5,319 bases of DNA from Frankiales bacterium (lineage in GTDB: Bacteria > Actinomycetota > Actinomycetes > Mycobacteriales > Jatrophihabitantaceae). A program made the position numbers and the translations under genes. The stretch covers positions 1 to 5,319 of the forward strand of contig JAOPUY010000182.1 in the NCBI GenBank assembly GCA_025963265.1, in the 5' to 3' direction. The notes under the pieces were generated by a model. The model had not been told where the DNA came from. It searched no databases and saw nothing but the letters and a program-made list of their open reading frames with translations. This document shows, piece after piece, positions 1 to 5,319 of this stretch (position 1 is its first letter; each line of letters begins with the position of its first letter).

Positions 1-22
1 AAGAAGCACTTCGAACGGGGGT

Positions 23-40
23 TGTGACATATGTGTGACA
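23..40 (-). promoter_or_regulatory. GTCACA direct repeat, possible OmpR-family (PhoP/MtrA-like) box
   Basis: Read on the minus strand, TGTCACA occurs twice with four bases between the copies, which gives an 11-bp period of one helical turn. As I recall, mycobacterial PhoP binds two 7-bp TCACAGC-like repeats four bases apart, and MtrA binds GTCACA-type direct repeats, so both geometry and core agree. The box lies left of the tRNA-Arg terminator in a gene-free end of the window, so any target gene would be outside it to the left. A chance repeat is possible. Confidence 0.3.
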
Positions 41-68
41 CCTCGACCCAAGTCCGCGGGCATGCAAA

Positions 69-106
69 AGGCCCCGGACCACTGGGAGTCAGTGATTCCG
101 GGGCCT
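69..106 (-). terminator. Intrinsic terminator of tRNA-Arg
   Basis: A perfect 10-bp stem pairs 69-78 with 97-106, and its core is GGCCCCGG/CCGGGGCC. Inside it a second 5-bp stem pairs 80-84 with 90-94 around a five-base loop. In minus-strand RNA the hairpin starts four bases after the encoded CCA of tRNA-Arg and runs directly into a short U tract (the A bases at 66-69 on the plus strand). Position, stem strength and tail all fit rho-independent termination of the tRNA transcript. Confidence 0.8.
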
Positions 107-110
107 GCGT

Positions 111-186
111 TGGTGCGCCCGGCAGGATTCGAACCTGCAACCTCTTGATCCGTAGTCAAGTGCTCTATCCGTTGAGCTACGGGCGC
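111..186 (-). tRNA. tRNA-Arg (anticodon ACG)
   Basis: The minus strand folds into a complete cloverleaf. The 7-bp acceptor stem is GCGCCCG/CGGGCGC with discriminator A, the D stem is GCTC/GAGC, the anticodon stem is CTTGA/TCAAG with loop CTACGGA, and the T stem is GCAGG/CCTGC with loop TTCGAAT. The anticodon ACG lies at 151-153; A34 is normally edited to inosine by TadA, so this tRNA reads CGU, CGC and CGA. The CCA end is encoded at 111-113. It is 131 bp downstream of tRNA-Ser on the same strand and has its own likely promoter and terminator. Confidence 0.98.
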
Positions 187-203
187 CGTGGAACCGAAGC
201 GTG

Positions 204-233
204 ACTCTACCGGGTGCCGCCCAGCGGCTCCAA
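204..233 (-). promoter_or_regulatory. Probable housekeeping-sigma promoter of tRNA-Arg
   Basis: On the minus strand a TTGGAG -35-like hexamer (233-228) is 18 bp from a TAGAGT -10-like hexamer (209-204), which fits the TANNNT pattern. Transcription would start near 197, leaving a short 5' leader before the mature tRNA end at 186. The -35 matches TTGACA only in its TTG. The location between the tRNA-Ser terminator and the tRNA-Arg gene is the main support. Confidence 0.45.
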
Positions 234-281
234 AACGGCCCAGCCGCCCCAACCGGACGGGCGAGAAGAGACCGGAAACGA

Positions 282-315
282 CTGTCGCCCCAGCCGATTT
301 CGACCGGGGCGACAG
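282..315 (-). terminator. Hairpin terminator of tRNA-Ser
   Basis: A perfect 10-bp inverted repeat pairs CTGTCGCCCC (282-291) with GGGGCGACAG (306-315) around a 14-base loop. In minus-strand RNA it begins two bases after the encoded CCA of tRNA-Ser. The tail is U-rich but interrupted (UCGUUUCC and onward), common in GC-rich actinobacteria. It would separate tRNA-Ser transcription from tRNA-Arg, which fits the separate promoter seen for the latter. Some readthrough is likely because the U tract is weak. Confidence 0.65.
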
Positions 316-317
316 CT

Positions 318-410
318 TGGCGGAGGCTCGGGGATTTGAACCCCGGATGGGCTTGAGACCCAAACCGCATTAGCAGTGCGGCGCCATAGACCGGACTAGG
401 CGAAGCCTCC
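318..410 (-). tRNA. tRNA-Ser (anticodon GCT)
   Basis: The minus strand gives a class II tRNA. The acceptor stem is GGAGGCT/AGCCTCC with discriminator G, as is usual for serine tRNAs, and the CCA end is encoded at 318-320. The anticodon stem is CCGCA/TGCGG with loop CTGCTAA, which puts GCT at 372-374 for reading AGC and AGU codons. A long variable arm with a TGGG/CCCA stem and a GGGG/CCCC T stem with loop TTCAAAT complete the fold. The following terminator hairpin argues for a monocistronic transcript. Confidence 0.98.
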
Positions 411-457
411 TTCGACGTCCGCTACGCCCCGAGGGGCGCATCAGCCATCAGCCGCAC

Positions 458-487
458 AGCCTACTGGTCGCCCCCACGGACAACCAA
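458..487 (-). promoter_or_regulatory. Possible promoter of tRNA-Ser
   Basis: On the minus strand TTGGTT (487-482) is 18 bp from TAGGCT (463-458), the same spacing and degree of match as the proposed tRNA-Arg promoter. Transcription would start near 451, leaving about 40 bases to be removed by RNase P. The match is weak in such GC-rich DNA, and a start nearer the gene cannot be excluded. Confidence 0.25.
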
Positions 488-547
488 AGCCCCCCGCCGC
501 ACCAAGCTGGACGGAGCCAAGCCGCACCAAGCCGAGCCACACAGTTA

Positions 548-597
548 CGCGCACGAGACTCCTGGCCGCAGCGACCAGACCCGAGAGCCCGTGCGCG
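548..597 (-). terminator. Possible terminator after the lipid aminoacyltransferase gene
   Basis: A perfect 8-bp stem, CGCGCACG (548-555) with CGTGCGCG (590-597), encloses further short pairings, CTC with GAG and CTGG (562-565 region) with CCAG (575-578). The structure begins 13 bases after the stop codon at 611-613 in the direction of transcription. There is no real U tract after it, so it would act as a hairpin-only terminator or an RNA 3'-end stabiliser. Confidence 0.4.
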
Positions 598-610
598 AAC
601 GCAAAGAGCG

Positions 611-2395
611 CTACGGCCGGCCGAGCAGGCGGCGCAGCCGGTGCGGCCGGGTGATGAAGGCCTCGGCCTCCAACGCCGCCACCGCGATCCGCGGCAAGTC
701 CCGCGGCGAGGGGTAGGACAGGAACCGCGGCTCCCAGTCCGGCCGGAACTTCACGTTGAACCGGTAGAGCGTCTCGATCTGCCACCACCGGCTGGCGAAG
801 ACCAGCACCCAGCGCCAGGCCCGCAGGATCGGCCCGGCGCCGATCTTCTCGCCCCGCTCCAGCGCGTCCCGGAACACTGCGAAGTTCAACGACACCCGGA
901 CGATGCCCAGCTGCGCCGCCCCCTGCTGGATCACCTGCACGATCATGAACTCGTTCAAGCCGTTGTCGGCGGATTTGTCCCTCCGCATCAGGTCCAGCGA
1001 CAACCCGTCCGGACCCCACGGGACGAAGTGCAGCAACCCCCGCAAGACGCCGTCCTGAGTGGCGGTGGCCAGCACGCAGTCGCCGTCGGCCGGATCGCCG
1101 AGCCGGGACAGCGCCATCGAGAAGCCGCGCTCGACCGCGTCGCCGCGCCAGGCGACCGCGACCCGCTCCAACTCCACGAACTCGGCCGCGGAGACGTCGC
1201 GGGCCCGACGCAGCTGCACCTCATAGCCGGCCCGCTGCACCCGGGTGCAGGCCTGGCGGACGCCCCGCATCGGACGACCCTCCAGTGAGAAATCCTCCGG
1301 GTAGACCACGGCCTCGTCGCCCAGCTCCAGCGCCGAGAGGTCCGCCTCCCGGTTGAACACCGTGGCGCCCTGCTCGCTGCAGCCAATGACCGCCGGCACC
1401 CAGCCGTATTCGCTGACCTGCTTCAGGTACTCGGCGATGGCGCCCGGCCAGGCATCGGGTTCGCCGATGGGATCGCCCGAGACTAGGAACACCCCGTTGA
1501 CCACCCGGCCGGTGATCGCGGCTTTGCCGGTCGGCGACCAGACCACCCGCTTCTCCCGCCGCAGGGCGAAGTAGCCCAACGAGTCCCGCTGGCCCTGCTT
1601 GGCCAACAGCGCGCGCAGTTGCGTCTCGTCATTGGCGCTCAAGCCGGCTTTAGGCTCGGCCGCCCGCAGCATCAGCAGCACGACGGCGGCCAACGTCAGC
1701 AGCGAGAACGCCCCGAGCGTGGCGTGCACGATGTCTTGGAAGCGCTCGTGGTCGGCTCGGTAGTGCACCGGCCCGTCGACGCCGACCAGTCCGCACAACA
1801 CCTCCTGCACCCGCTGCCAGAGGGTCGGCGGGACGGCGAACCGGTCGTCGCCGCCCAGCTCCAGCAGCAAGATCCCCCACACGAAGGCCACCAGCTCGAA
1901 CTGGACGGCCACCTTGACCGCGACCCAGCGCGAGACCGGATCGGCCTTGGCTTTGAAGCGGCTGCCGGTGGTGGCCAGCAAGACGAACAGGACGAAGCTC
2001 ACGCCAGCCGCGATGAAAGTGCCGTTGCCGAGGTGGCCGATGATCAGCAGCGCGTAGATGACCAGCGCGCCGATCCAGGCCCGCCGCTTACGCCGCCGCA
2101 GCATCGTCCCGATCCGCCAGAGCAGCAGCCCGGACACCGCCAGCAGCGAGACCGCGCCGGCCGACAACGCCACCGGTAGGTAATCATGCACCTGCTCCAG
2201 CCGCCCGCGCTCACGCGGGAGCAGCGCCACCACGAGGTTCAGAAAACCGGTGATCGAGGTGACGGTGGCGACGATGCCCGGCACCCGGTCGTAGTAATCC
2301 CGACCGAATCTCGAGCTCGCGAACCGGCCGGGCGGCTCGTCCGCCTTCTCCAGGGTCTTGCTGGCGAACCCGTCCGCCCGGTCCTCCGACTCCAT
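611..2395 (-). CDS. MprF/LysX-type phosphatidylglycerol aminoacyltransferase-domain membrane protein (DUF2156)
   Basis: Likely a 594-residue inner-membrane enzyme that moves an amino acid, in characterised relatives lysine, from aminoacyl-tRNA to phosphatidylglycerol, lowering the negative charge of the membrane. Six hydrophobic segments are visible near residues 38-60, 71-93, 106-122, 125-142, 158-180 and 222-243. A cytosolic GNAT-like domain spans about 255-575. Family-type blocks include GDPIGEP (307-313), FSLEGRPMRGVR (369-380), SLDLMRR (466-472), NGLNEF (478-483), LNFAVF (503-508) and YRFNVKFRPDWEPRF (544-558). Unlike mycobacterial LysX there is no C-terminal lysyl-tRNA synthetase domain, so it must use the cell's ordinary aminoacyl-tRNA. 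The membrane part is shorter than in firmicute MprF, so flippase activity is not implied. I chose the ATG at 2395-2393 because GGAG lies eight bases upstream; an in-frame ATG at 2440 would add 15 residues but has only a weak GGTAG before it. The amino acid and lipid substrates are inferred from the family. Confidence 0.87.
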   Translation of the reverse strand: MESEDRADGFASKTLEKADEPPGRFASSRFGRDYYDRVPGIVATVTSITGFLNLVVALLPRERGRLEQVHDYLPVALSAGAVSLLAVSGLLLWRIGTMLRRRKRRAWIGALVIYALLIIGHLGNGTFIAAGVSFVLFVLLATTGSRFKAKADPVSRWVAVKVAVQFELVAFVWGILLLELGGDDRFAVPPTLWQRVQEVLCGLVGVDGPVHYRADHERFQDIVHATLGAFSLLTLAAVVLLMLRAAEPKAGLSANDETQLRALLAKQGQRDSLGYFALRREKRVVWSPTGKAAITGRVVNGVFLVSGDPIGEPDAWPGAIAEYLKQVSEYGWVPAVIGCSEQGATVFNREADLSALELGDEAVVYPEDFSLEGRPMRGVRQACTRVQRAGYEVQLRRARDVSAAEFVELERVAVAWRGDAVERGFSMALSRLGDPADGDCVLATATQDGVLRGLLHFVPWGPDGLSLDLMRRDKSADNGLNEFMIVQVIQQGAAQLGIVRVSLNFAVFRDALERGEKIGAGPILRAWRWVLVFASRWWQIETLYRFNVKFRPDWEPRFLSYPSPRDLPRIAVAALEAEAFITRPHRLRRLLGRP

Positions 2396-2403
2396 GCACT
2401 CCA

Positions 2404-2407
2404 CTCC
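2404..2407 (-). promoter_or_regulatory. Shine-Dalgarno site that favours the 2395 start
   Basis: Minus-strand GGAG at 2407-2404 is eight bases from the ATG at 2395-2393, and a second GGAG (2402-2399) is only three bases from it. The alternative ATG at 2440 lacks a comparable site. This supports the shorter protein. Confidence 0.55.
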
Positions 2408-2496
2408 GATGGATCGTCCAGGCCGACCTTCTCGCCCCATGGTGCACTACCGCGACCTGAGAATGTCCCATGCGCGAGCCGAAACCTCAGGACGGG

Positions 2497-4545
2497 TCAG
2501 CGGGGCGTCGCCGGGCTCGTCGCCGCGGCCAGCAGCCGCGCGGCGTACGCCGCCGCACCGGGTGGCCGCAGGTGCAGGCCGTCCTCGTAGAACCAGCCGC
2601 TGTTGCCGTTGGAGACCGCGTACCAGTCGAGCACGACGACGTTCGCGAACTGCTTGGCCACTCGCTTGATGGTGTCGTTGTTCGGCCCTTGCCAGTCCCG
2701 CGGCACCCGATCGGTCAGCAACACCACCCGCTGGCTGCTCTTGAGGGCCTGCAGGGTGGCCGAGAGGTCGGACGGACGGATGATGCCGTTGTTGCCGGTG
2801 TGAATGACGACGACCGGGCTGAGCGCGCCGGCCGCCAGATCAGATCGGACCTCCTGCAACGTCACGTAGGGCTGACGGCCCTCGACCGCGTGCACCTGGC
2901 TGTGCGGGAAGGCCGCGTTGATCGCTGGCTGCGCGCCGAGCATCACCGAATCGCCGTAGGCCGTGATCGCCGGTGGCGCTGTCTTACGCGAAGGCGAAGG
3001 CGACGGCGACCCCGTTGGCTTGGGCGCGGTCACGGCTGACGACCTGGCCGTCGACGGAGCCGTCGACGGGTTGGCCGCGGGCGCGCTCGGCCGCGCCGTC
3101 GGGCTGGTCCCGGAACCGACCAAGGGGGTGGCAGACACCGACGCGCCTAAAGAAATCGATCCGGCCCCGCTGGGCGCGGTGAAGGCCCGCGCTGGCAGCG
3201 GCCGGTGCAACGGCGCCGAGCTCTCCCGCTCAGCCCCGCTCAGCCCGTCGCCGCGGAACGGCGTGCCGGCGCCGTCGGCCGCGACCAAGGTGGACGCCTC
3301 GGCCGGTCGGGAGTCCGTTCCGGGCACAGCGACAGCCACCAGCAGCACCGTGGCCAACGCGGTCAACCCGGCGAGCCGCGGCACCAGCCGCCGGCTGGGG
3401 CGGGGCGAGGCCAGCCCCAGCGCCTCCGCCTGCTTGCGGTCCGCGCGTTCGGACAGCCAGCGGGTGCCGCGGCTGCGCAGTGGCTTCTCGACTAGCGCGT
3501 AGCTCGCGGTGGCCAGCGCGACCGGCACGACGATCCGGACGAGGCCGGCCAGCACCGGGTTGGCCGGCAGATCCACTCCCGGCCGGGTCACGACGACGAC
3601 CGGCCAGTGCCAGAGGTAGATCGAGTAGGACCGGTCCCCCAGCCAGCGCAGCGGGCGGACGTCGAGCAGCCGGCCGAGGTGGCTGCCCACCCGCGTCACC
3701 GTCGACACCGCCAACACGGCCAGCACCGCGACCAGGCCGAAGCCGCCCCGGTACAACGGCTCGGAGAACTCGTTGACGTTCAGCGCGATCAGCGCGAGCG
3801 CGCTCAGCCCGGCGAGTCCGACCAGGTCGGTCACCCACCGGCGGAACCGCCAGCTTCGCTTGGGTCGAAACTCCATCCGCTCGGCCAACGCGCCCATCGC
3901 CGCGCCGGCCAGCAACCCCATCGAGTGGGTGTCCGTGCCGAAGTAGACCCGGGTCGAGTCGGCCTCGAACGGCACGCCCTGTCGGATGGCGATGACCGCC
4001 ATCAGGGCAGTCGAGGCGAGCGCGCCCACCCCGGCCGTCACCGCGACGACCCCGAACCGCCGACGGGTCCGGGTGAGCAGGATCAGGACGATCGGCCAGA
4101 GCAGGTAAAACTGCTCCTCAATGGCCAGCGACCACAGGTGCTCGAGCATCGGCGGACGCCCAGAGGCGACGAAGTAGGACTGGTGCGAGCCGATCGACCA
4201 CCAGTTGCCGACGTACCCCAGGCTGGACAGCACCGAGCCGCGCAAGGTCGCCAGCTCGTCGCGCCAGATGCACGCCGAGGCGACGGTCACCGCGACCAGC
4301 AGGGCGAGCAGCGCCGGGAACAGCCGGATGGCCCGGCGCAGGTAGAACTGGAGCAGGTTCAGCCGGCCGGTGTTGCCCACCTCGGCCAGGAGCAGCCGGG
4401 TGATGAGGTACCCGCTGATGACGAAGAAGAGGTCCACGCCAAGGAAGCCCCCGGGCAGCCAGTCAGGGTCGGCGTGGAAGACCACGACCGCCGCCACCGC
4501 CAGAGCCCGCAGGCCATCCAGTCCCGACAGCCTCTTGCGCAACAC
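2497..4545 (-). CDS. OafA/OatA-like membrane O-acyltransferase with C-terminal SGNH domain
   Basis: A 682-residue two-domain envelope enzyme. Residues 5-355 form an acyltransferase_3 (AT3) membrane domain of about ten helices, which in this family moves acyl groups, usually acetyl, across the membrane. The family's R-X10-H motif is present as R13 and H24 inside GLDGLRALAV...FHA, followed by FLGVDLFFVISGYLI, the FYLRRAIRLFP loop, HLWSLAIEEQFYLLWP (136-151) and YSIYLWHWP (307-315). An extra helix at about 391-408 leads to a Ser/Pro/Ala/Thr-rich linker (410-525) and then an SGNH hydrolase-like domain outside the membrane. There GDS (S533), G556, the GNN block (584-586) and DGLH (D655, H658) supply all catalytic positions. 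This layout matches enzymes that O-acylate peptidoglycan, lipopolysaccharide or other surface glycans; the acceptor here is unknown. The GTG start at 4545 is the first available after an in-frame stop at 4584-4582 and lies close to the conserved N-terminal motif. Its ribosome site is weak (GGA nine bases upstream) and sits inside a hairpin. Confidence 0.94.
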   Translation of the reverse strand: MLRKRLSGLDGLRALAVAAVVVFHADPDWLPGGFLGVDLFFVISGYLITRLLLAEVGNTGRLNLLQFYLRRAIRLFPALLALLVAVTVASACIWRDELATLRGSVLSSLGYVGNWWSIGSHQSYFVASGRPPMLEHLWSLAIEEQFYLLWPIVLILLTRTRRRFGVVAVTAGVGALASTALMAVIAIRQGVPFEADSTRVYFGTDTHSMGLLAGAAMGALAERMEFRPKRSWRFRRWVTDLVGLAGLSALALIALNVNEFSEPLYRGGFGLVAVLAVLAVSTVTRVGSHLGRLLDVRPLRWLGDRSYSIYLWHWPVVVVTRPGVDLPANPVLAGLVRIVVPVALATASYALVEKPLRSRGTRWLSERADRKQAEALGLASPRPSRRLVPRLAGLTALATVLLVAVAVPGTDSRPAEASTLVAADGAGTPFRGDGLSGAERESSAPLHRPLPARAFTAPSGAGSISLGASVSATPLVGSGTSPTARPSAPAANPSTAPSTARSSAVTAPKPTGSPSPSPSRKTAPPAITAYGDSVMLGAQPAINAAFPHSQVHAVEGRQPYVTLQEVRSDLAAGALSPVVVIHTGNNGIIRPSDLSATLQALKSSQRVVLLTDRVPRDWQGPNNDTIKRVAKQFANVVVLDWYAVSNGNSGWFYEDGLHLRPPGAAAYAARLLAAATSPATPR

Positions 4546-4551
4546 AACAAC

Positions 4552-4579
4552 ACATCCGTTTCGTAGCCGAACCGGATGT
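4552..4579 (-). promoter_or_regulatory. 28-bp dyad: operator, terminator of sdaA, or translation-controlling hairpin
   Basis: ACATCCG (4552-4558) and CGGATGT (4573-4579) are perfect inverted arms, and TTCG/CGAA (4560-4563 with 4568-4571) continues the symmetry, giving 11 of 12 matched pairs around a four-base centre. The dyad lies 6 bp upstream of the GTG start of the acyltransferase gene. In minus-strand RNA the hairpin would be followed by GUUGUUGUGUUG, a T-rich tail running through that start codon, and would bury the weak GGA ribosome site. A poor -10-like TACGAA (4565-4560) lies in its centre. The structure is directly visible, but its role is undecided. Confidence 0.5.
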
Positions 4580-4586
4580 TTTCATT

Positions 4587-4649
4587 GACCGAGCGACCGA
4601 GCGGGGAGGCCACGCCGAGGGGCGCCGAGCTGGCATCGGGCTGGCATCG
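4587..4649. repeat. Short phased direct repeats in the sdaA-acyltransferase spacer
   Basis: Two kinds of short repeat occur in this 147-bp spacer. GACCGAGC is repeated in tandem at 4587-4594 and 4595-4602. GCTGGCATCG is repeated at 4629-4638 and 4640-4649 with an 11-bp period, one helical turn. They lie upstream of the acyltransferase gene and could be regulator sites or slippage products. No protein is implied by the sequence alone. Confidence 0.35.
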
Positions 4650-4692
4650 AGCGGGCCGTGGTCGTCCGGGACGTTCCGGAGCCTTCAGCGGC

Positions 4693-5319
<627 letters not shown>

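Larger units (their letters stand above)
411..610. other. Non-coding stretch between lipid aminoacyltransferase gene and tRNA-Ser
   Basis: These 200 bases hold no convincing gene. From right to left they contain the long hairpin at 548-597, a 12-bp direct repeat (GCCGCACCAAGC at 496-507 and 521-532, period 25 bp), a weak promoter-like pair upstream of tRNA-Ser, and a small GC palindrome, CGCCCC-GA-GGGGCG, at 425-438. Frames that stay open here are low-complexity readings of GC-rich DNA. Confidence 0.6.

Noticed and set aside
111..186. tRNA-Arg as an attachment site for an integrated element
   Set aside because: No integrase gene and no second copy of the tRNA 3' end are visible in the window.
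89..370. Minus-strand open frame across both tRNA genes
   Set aside because: It runs through two complete cloverleafs and two terminator hairpins, so it is not a protein gene.
441..1019. Minus-strand open frame of 192 codons overlapping the 3' end of the lipid aminoacyltransferase gene
   Set aside because: It is out of frame with a conserved domain and encodes a Gly/Ala/Arg-rich low-complexity product.
641..1288. Plus-strand open frame of 215 codons opposite the lipid aminoacyltransferase gene, plus similar frames at 1619-2179 and 2470-3039
   Set aside because: All have low-complexity His/Arg/Gln-rich products and lie antisense to a well-supported gene. None has a recognisable motif.
2456..2491. 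Inverted repeat CCTGAG/CTCAGG between the two envelope genes
   Set aside because: Only six base pairs with a 24-base loop and no T-rich tail. It is too weak to call a terminator or operator.
3607..4566. Plus-strand open frame of 319 codons opposite the acyltransferase gene
   Set aside because: Its product is rich in Arg, Gln, Pro and Asp with no recognisable domain, and it lies antisense to conserved AT3 helices. It is a shadow of GC-rich third positions.
4665..4680. Small hairpin TCCGG/CCGGA just after the sdaA stop codon
   Set aside because: A five-base stem in GC-rich DNA without a T tract is expected by chance. The dyad at 4552-4579 is a better terminator candidate.

Overview
The window is very GC-rich and its third codon positions are almost all G or C. 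It carries an L-serine dehydratase of the actinobacterial single-chain type, an MprF/LysX-type lipid aminoacyltransferase homologue and two tRNA genes with encoded CCA ends. Together these suggest a high-GC actinobacterium, but I cannot name a genus.

Everything I can support lies on the minus strand, so transcription runs right to left. From right to left the order is: (1) 5319-4693, the C-terminal part of an iron-sulfur L-serine dehydratase (sdaA) that runs off the right edge; (2) 4692-4546, a spacer with short phased repeats and a 28-bp near-perfect dyad just upstream of the next gene; (3) 4545-2497, a large OafA/OatA-like membrane acyltransferase fused to an extracytoplasmic SGNH domain; (4) 2395-611, a six-helix membrane protein with a C-terminal MprF/LysX-type phosphatidylglycerol aminoacyltransferase domain (DUF2156) and no lysyl-tRNA synthetase domain; (5) a non-coding stretch with a possible terminator and a possible tRNA promoter; (6) tRNA-Ser(GCU); (7) tRNA-Arg(ACG). 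Each tRNA is followed within a few bases by a strong hairpin. Positions 1-68 hold no gene, only a pair of GTCACA direct repeats one helical turn apart.

The two complete proteins probably both modify the outer face of the cell envelope. One would move acyl groups across the membrane and attach them to an extracellular glycan. The other would transfer an amino acid from aminoacyl-tRNA to phosphatidylglycerol. Both kinds of change are known to alter surface charge and resistance to lysozyme or cationic peptides. Their shared strand and roughly 100-bp spacing allow co-transcription but do not prove it.

This is mostly an ordinary chromosomal region, and I see no mobile element, CRISPR array or clear new multi-gene system. 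The points most worth checking are the loss of recognisable SdaA sequence at the right edge, where the usual TAPTNG motif is missing and an ATG with a strong Shine-Dalgarno sequence sits at the break, and the dyad at 4552-4579, whose T-rich tail overlaps the start codon of the acyltransferase gene.
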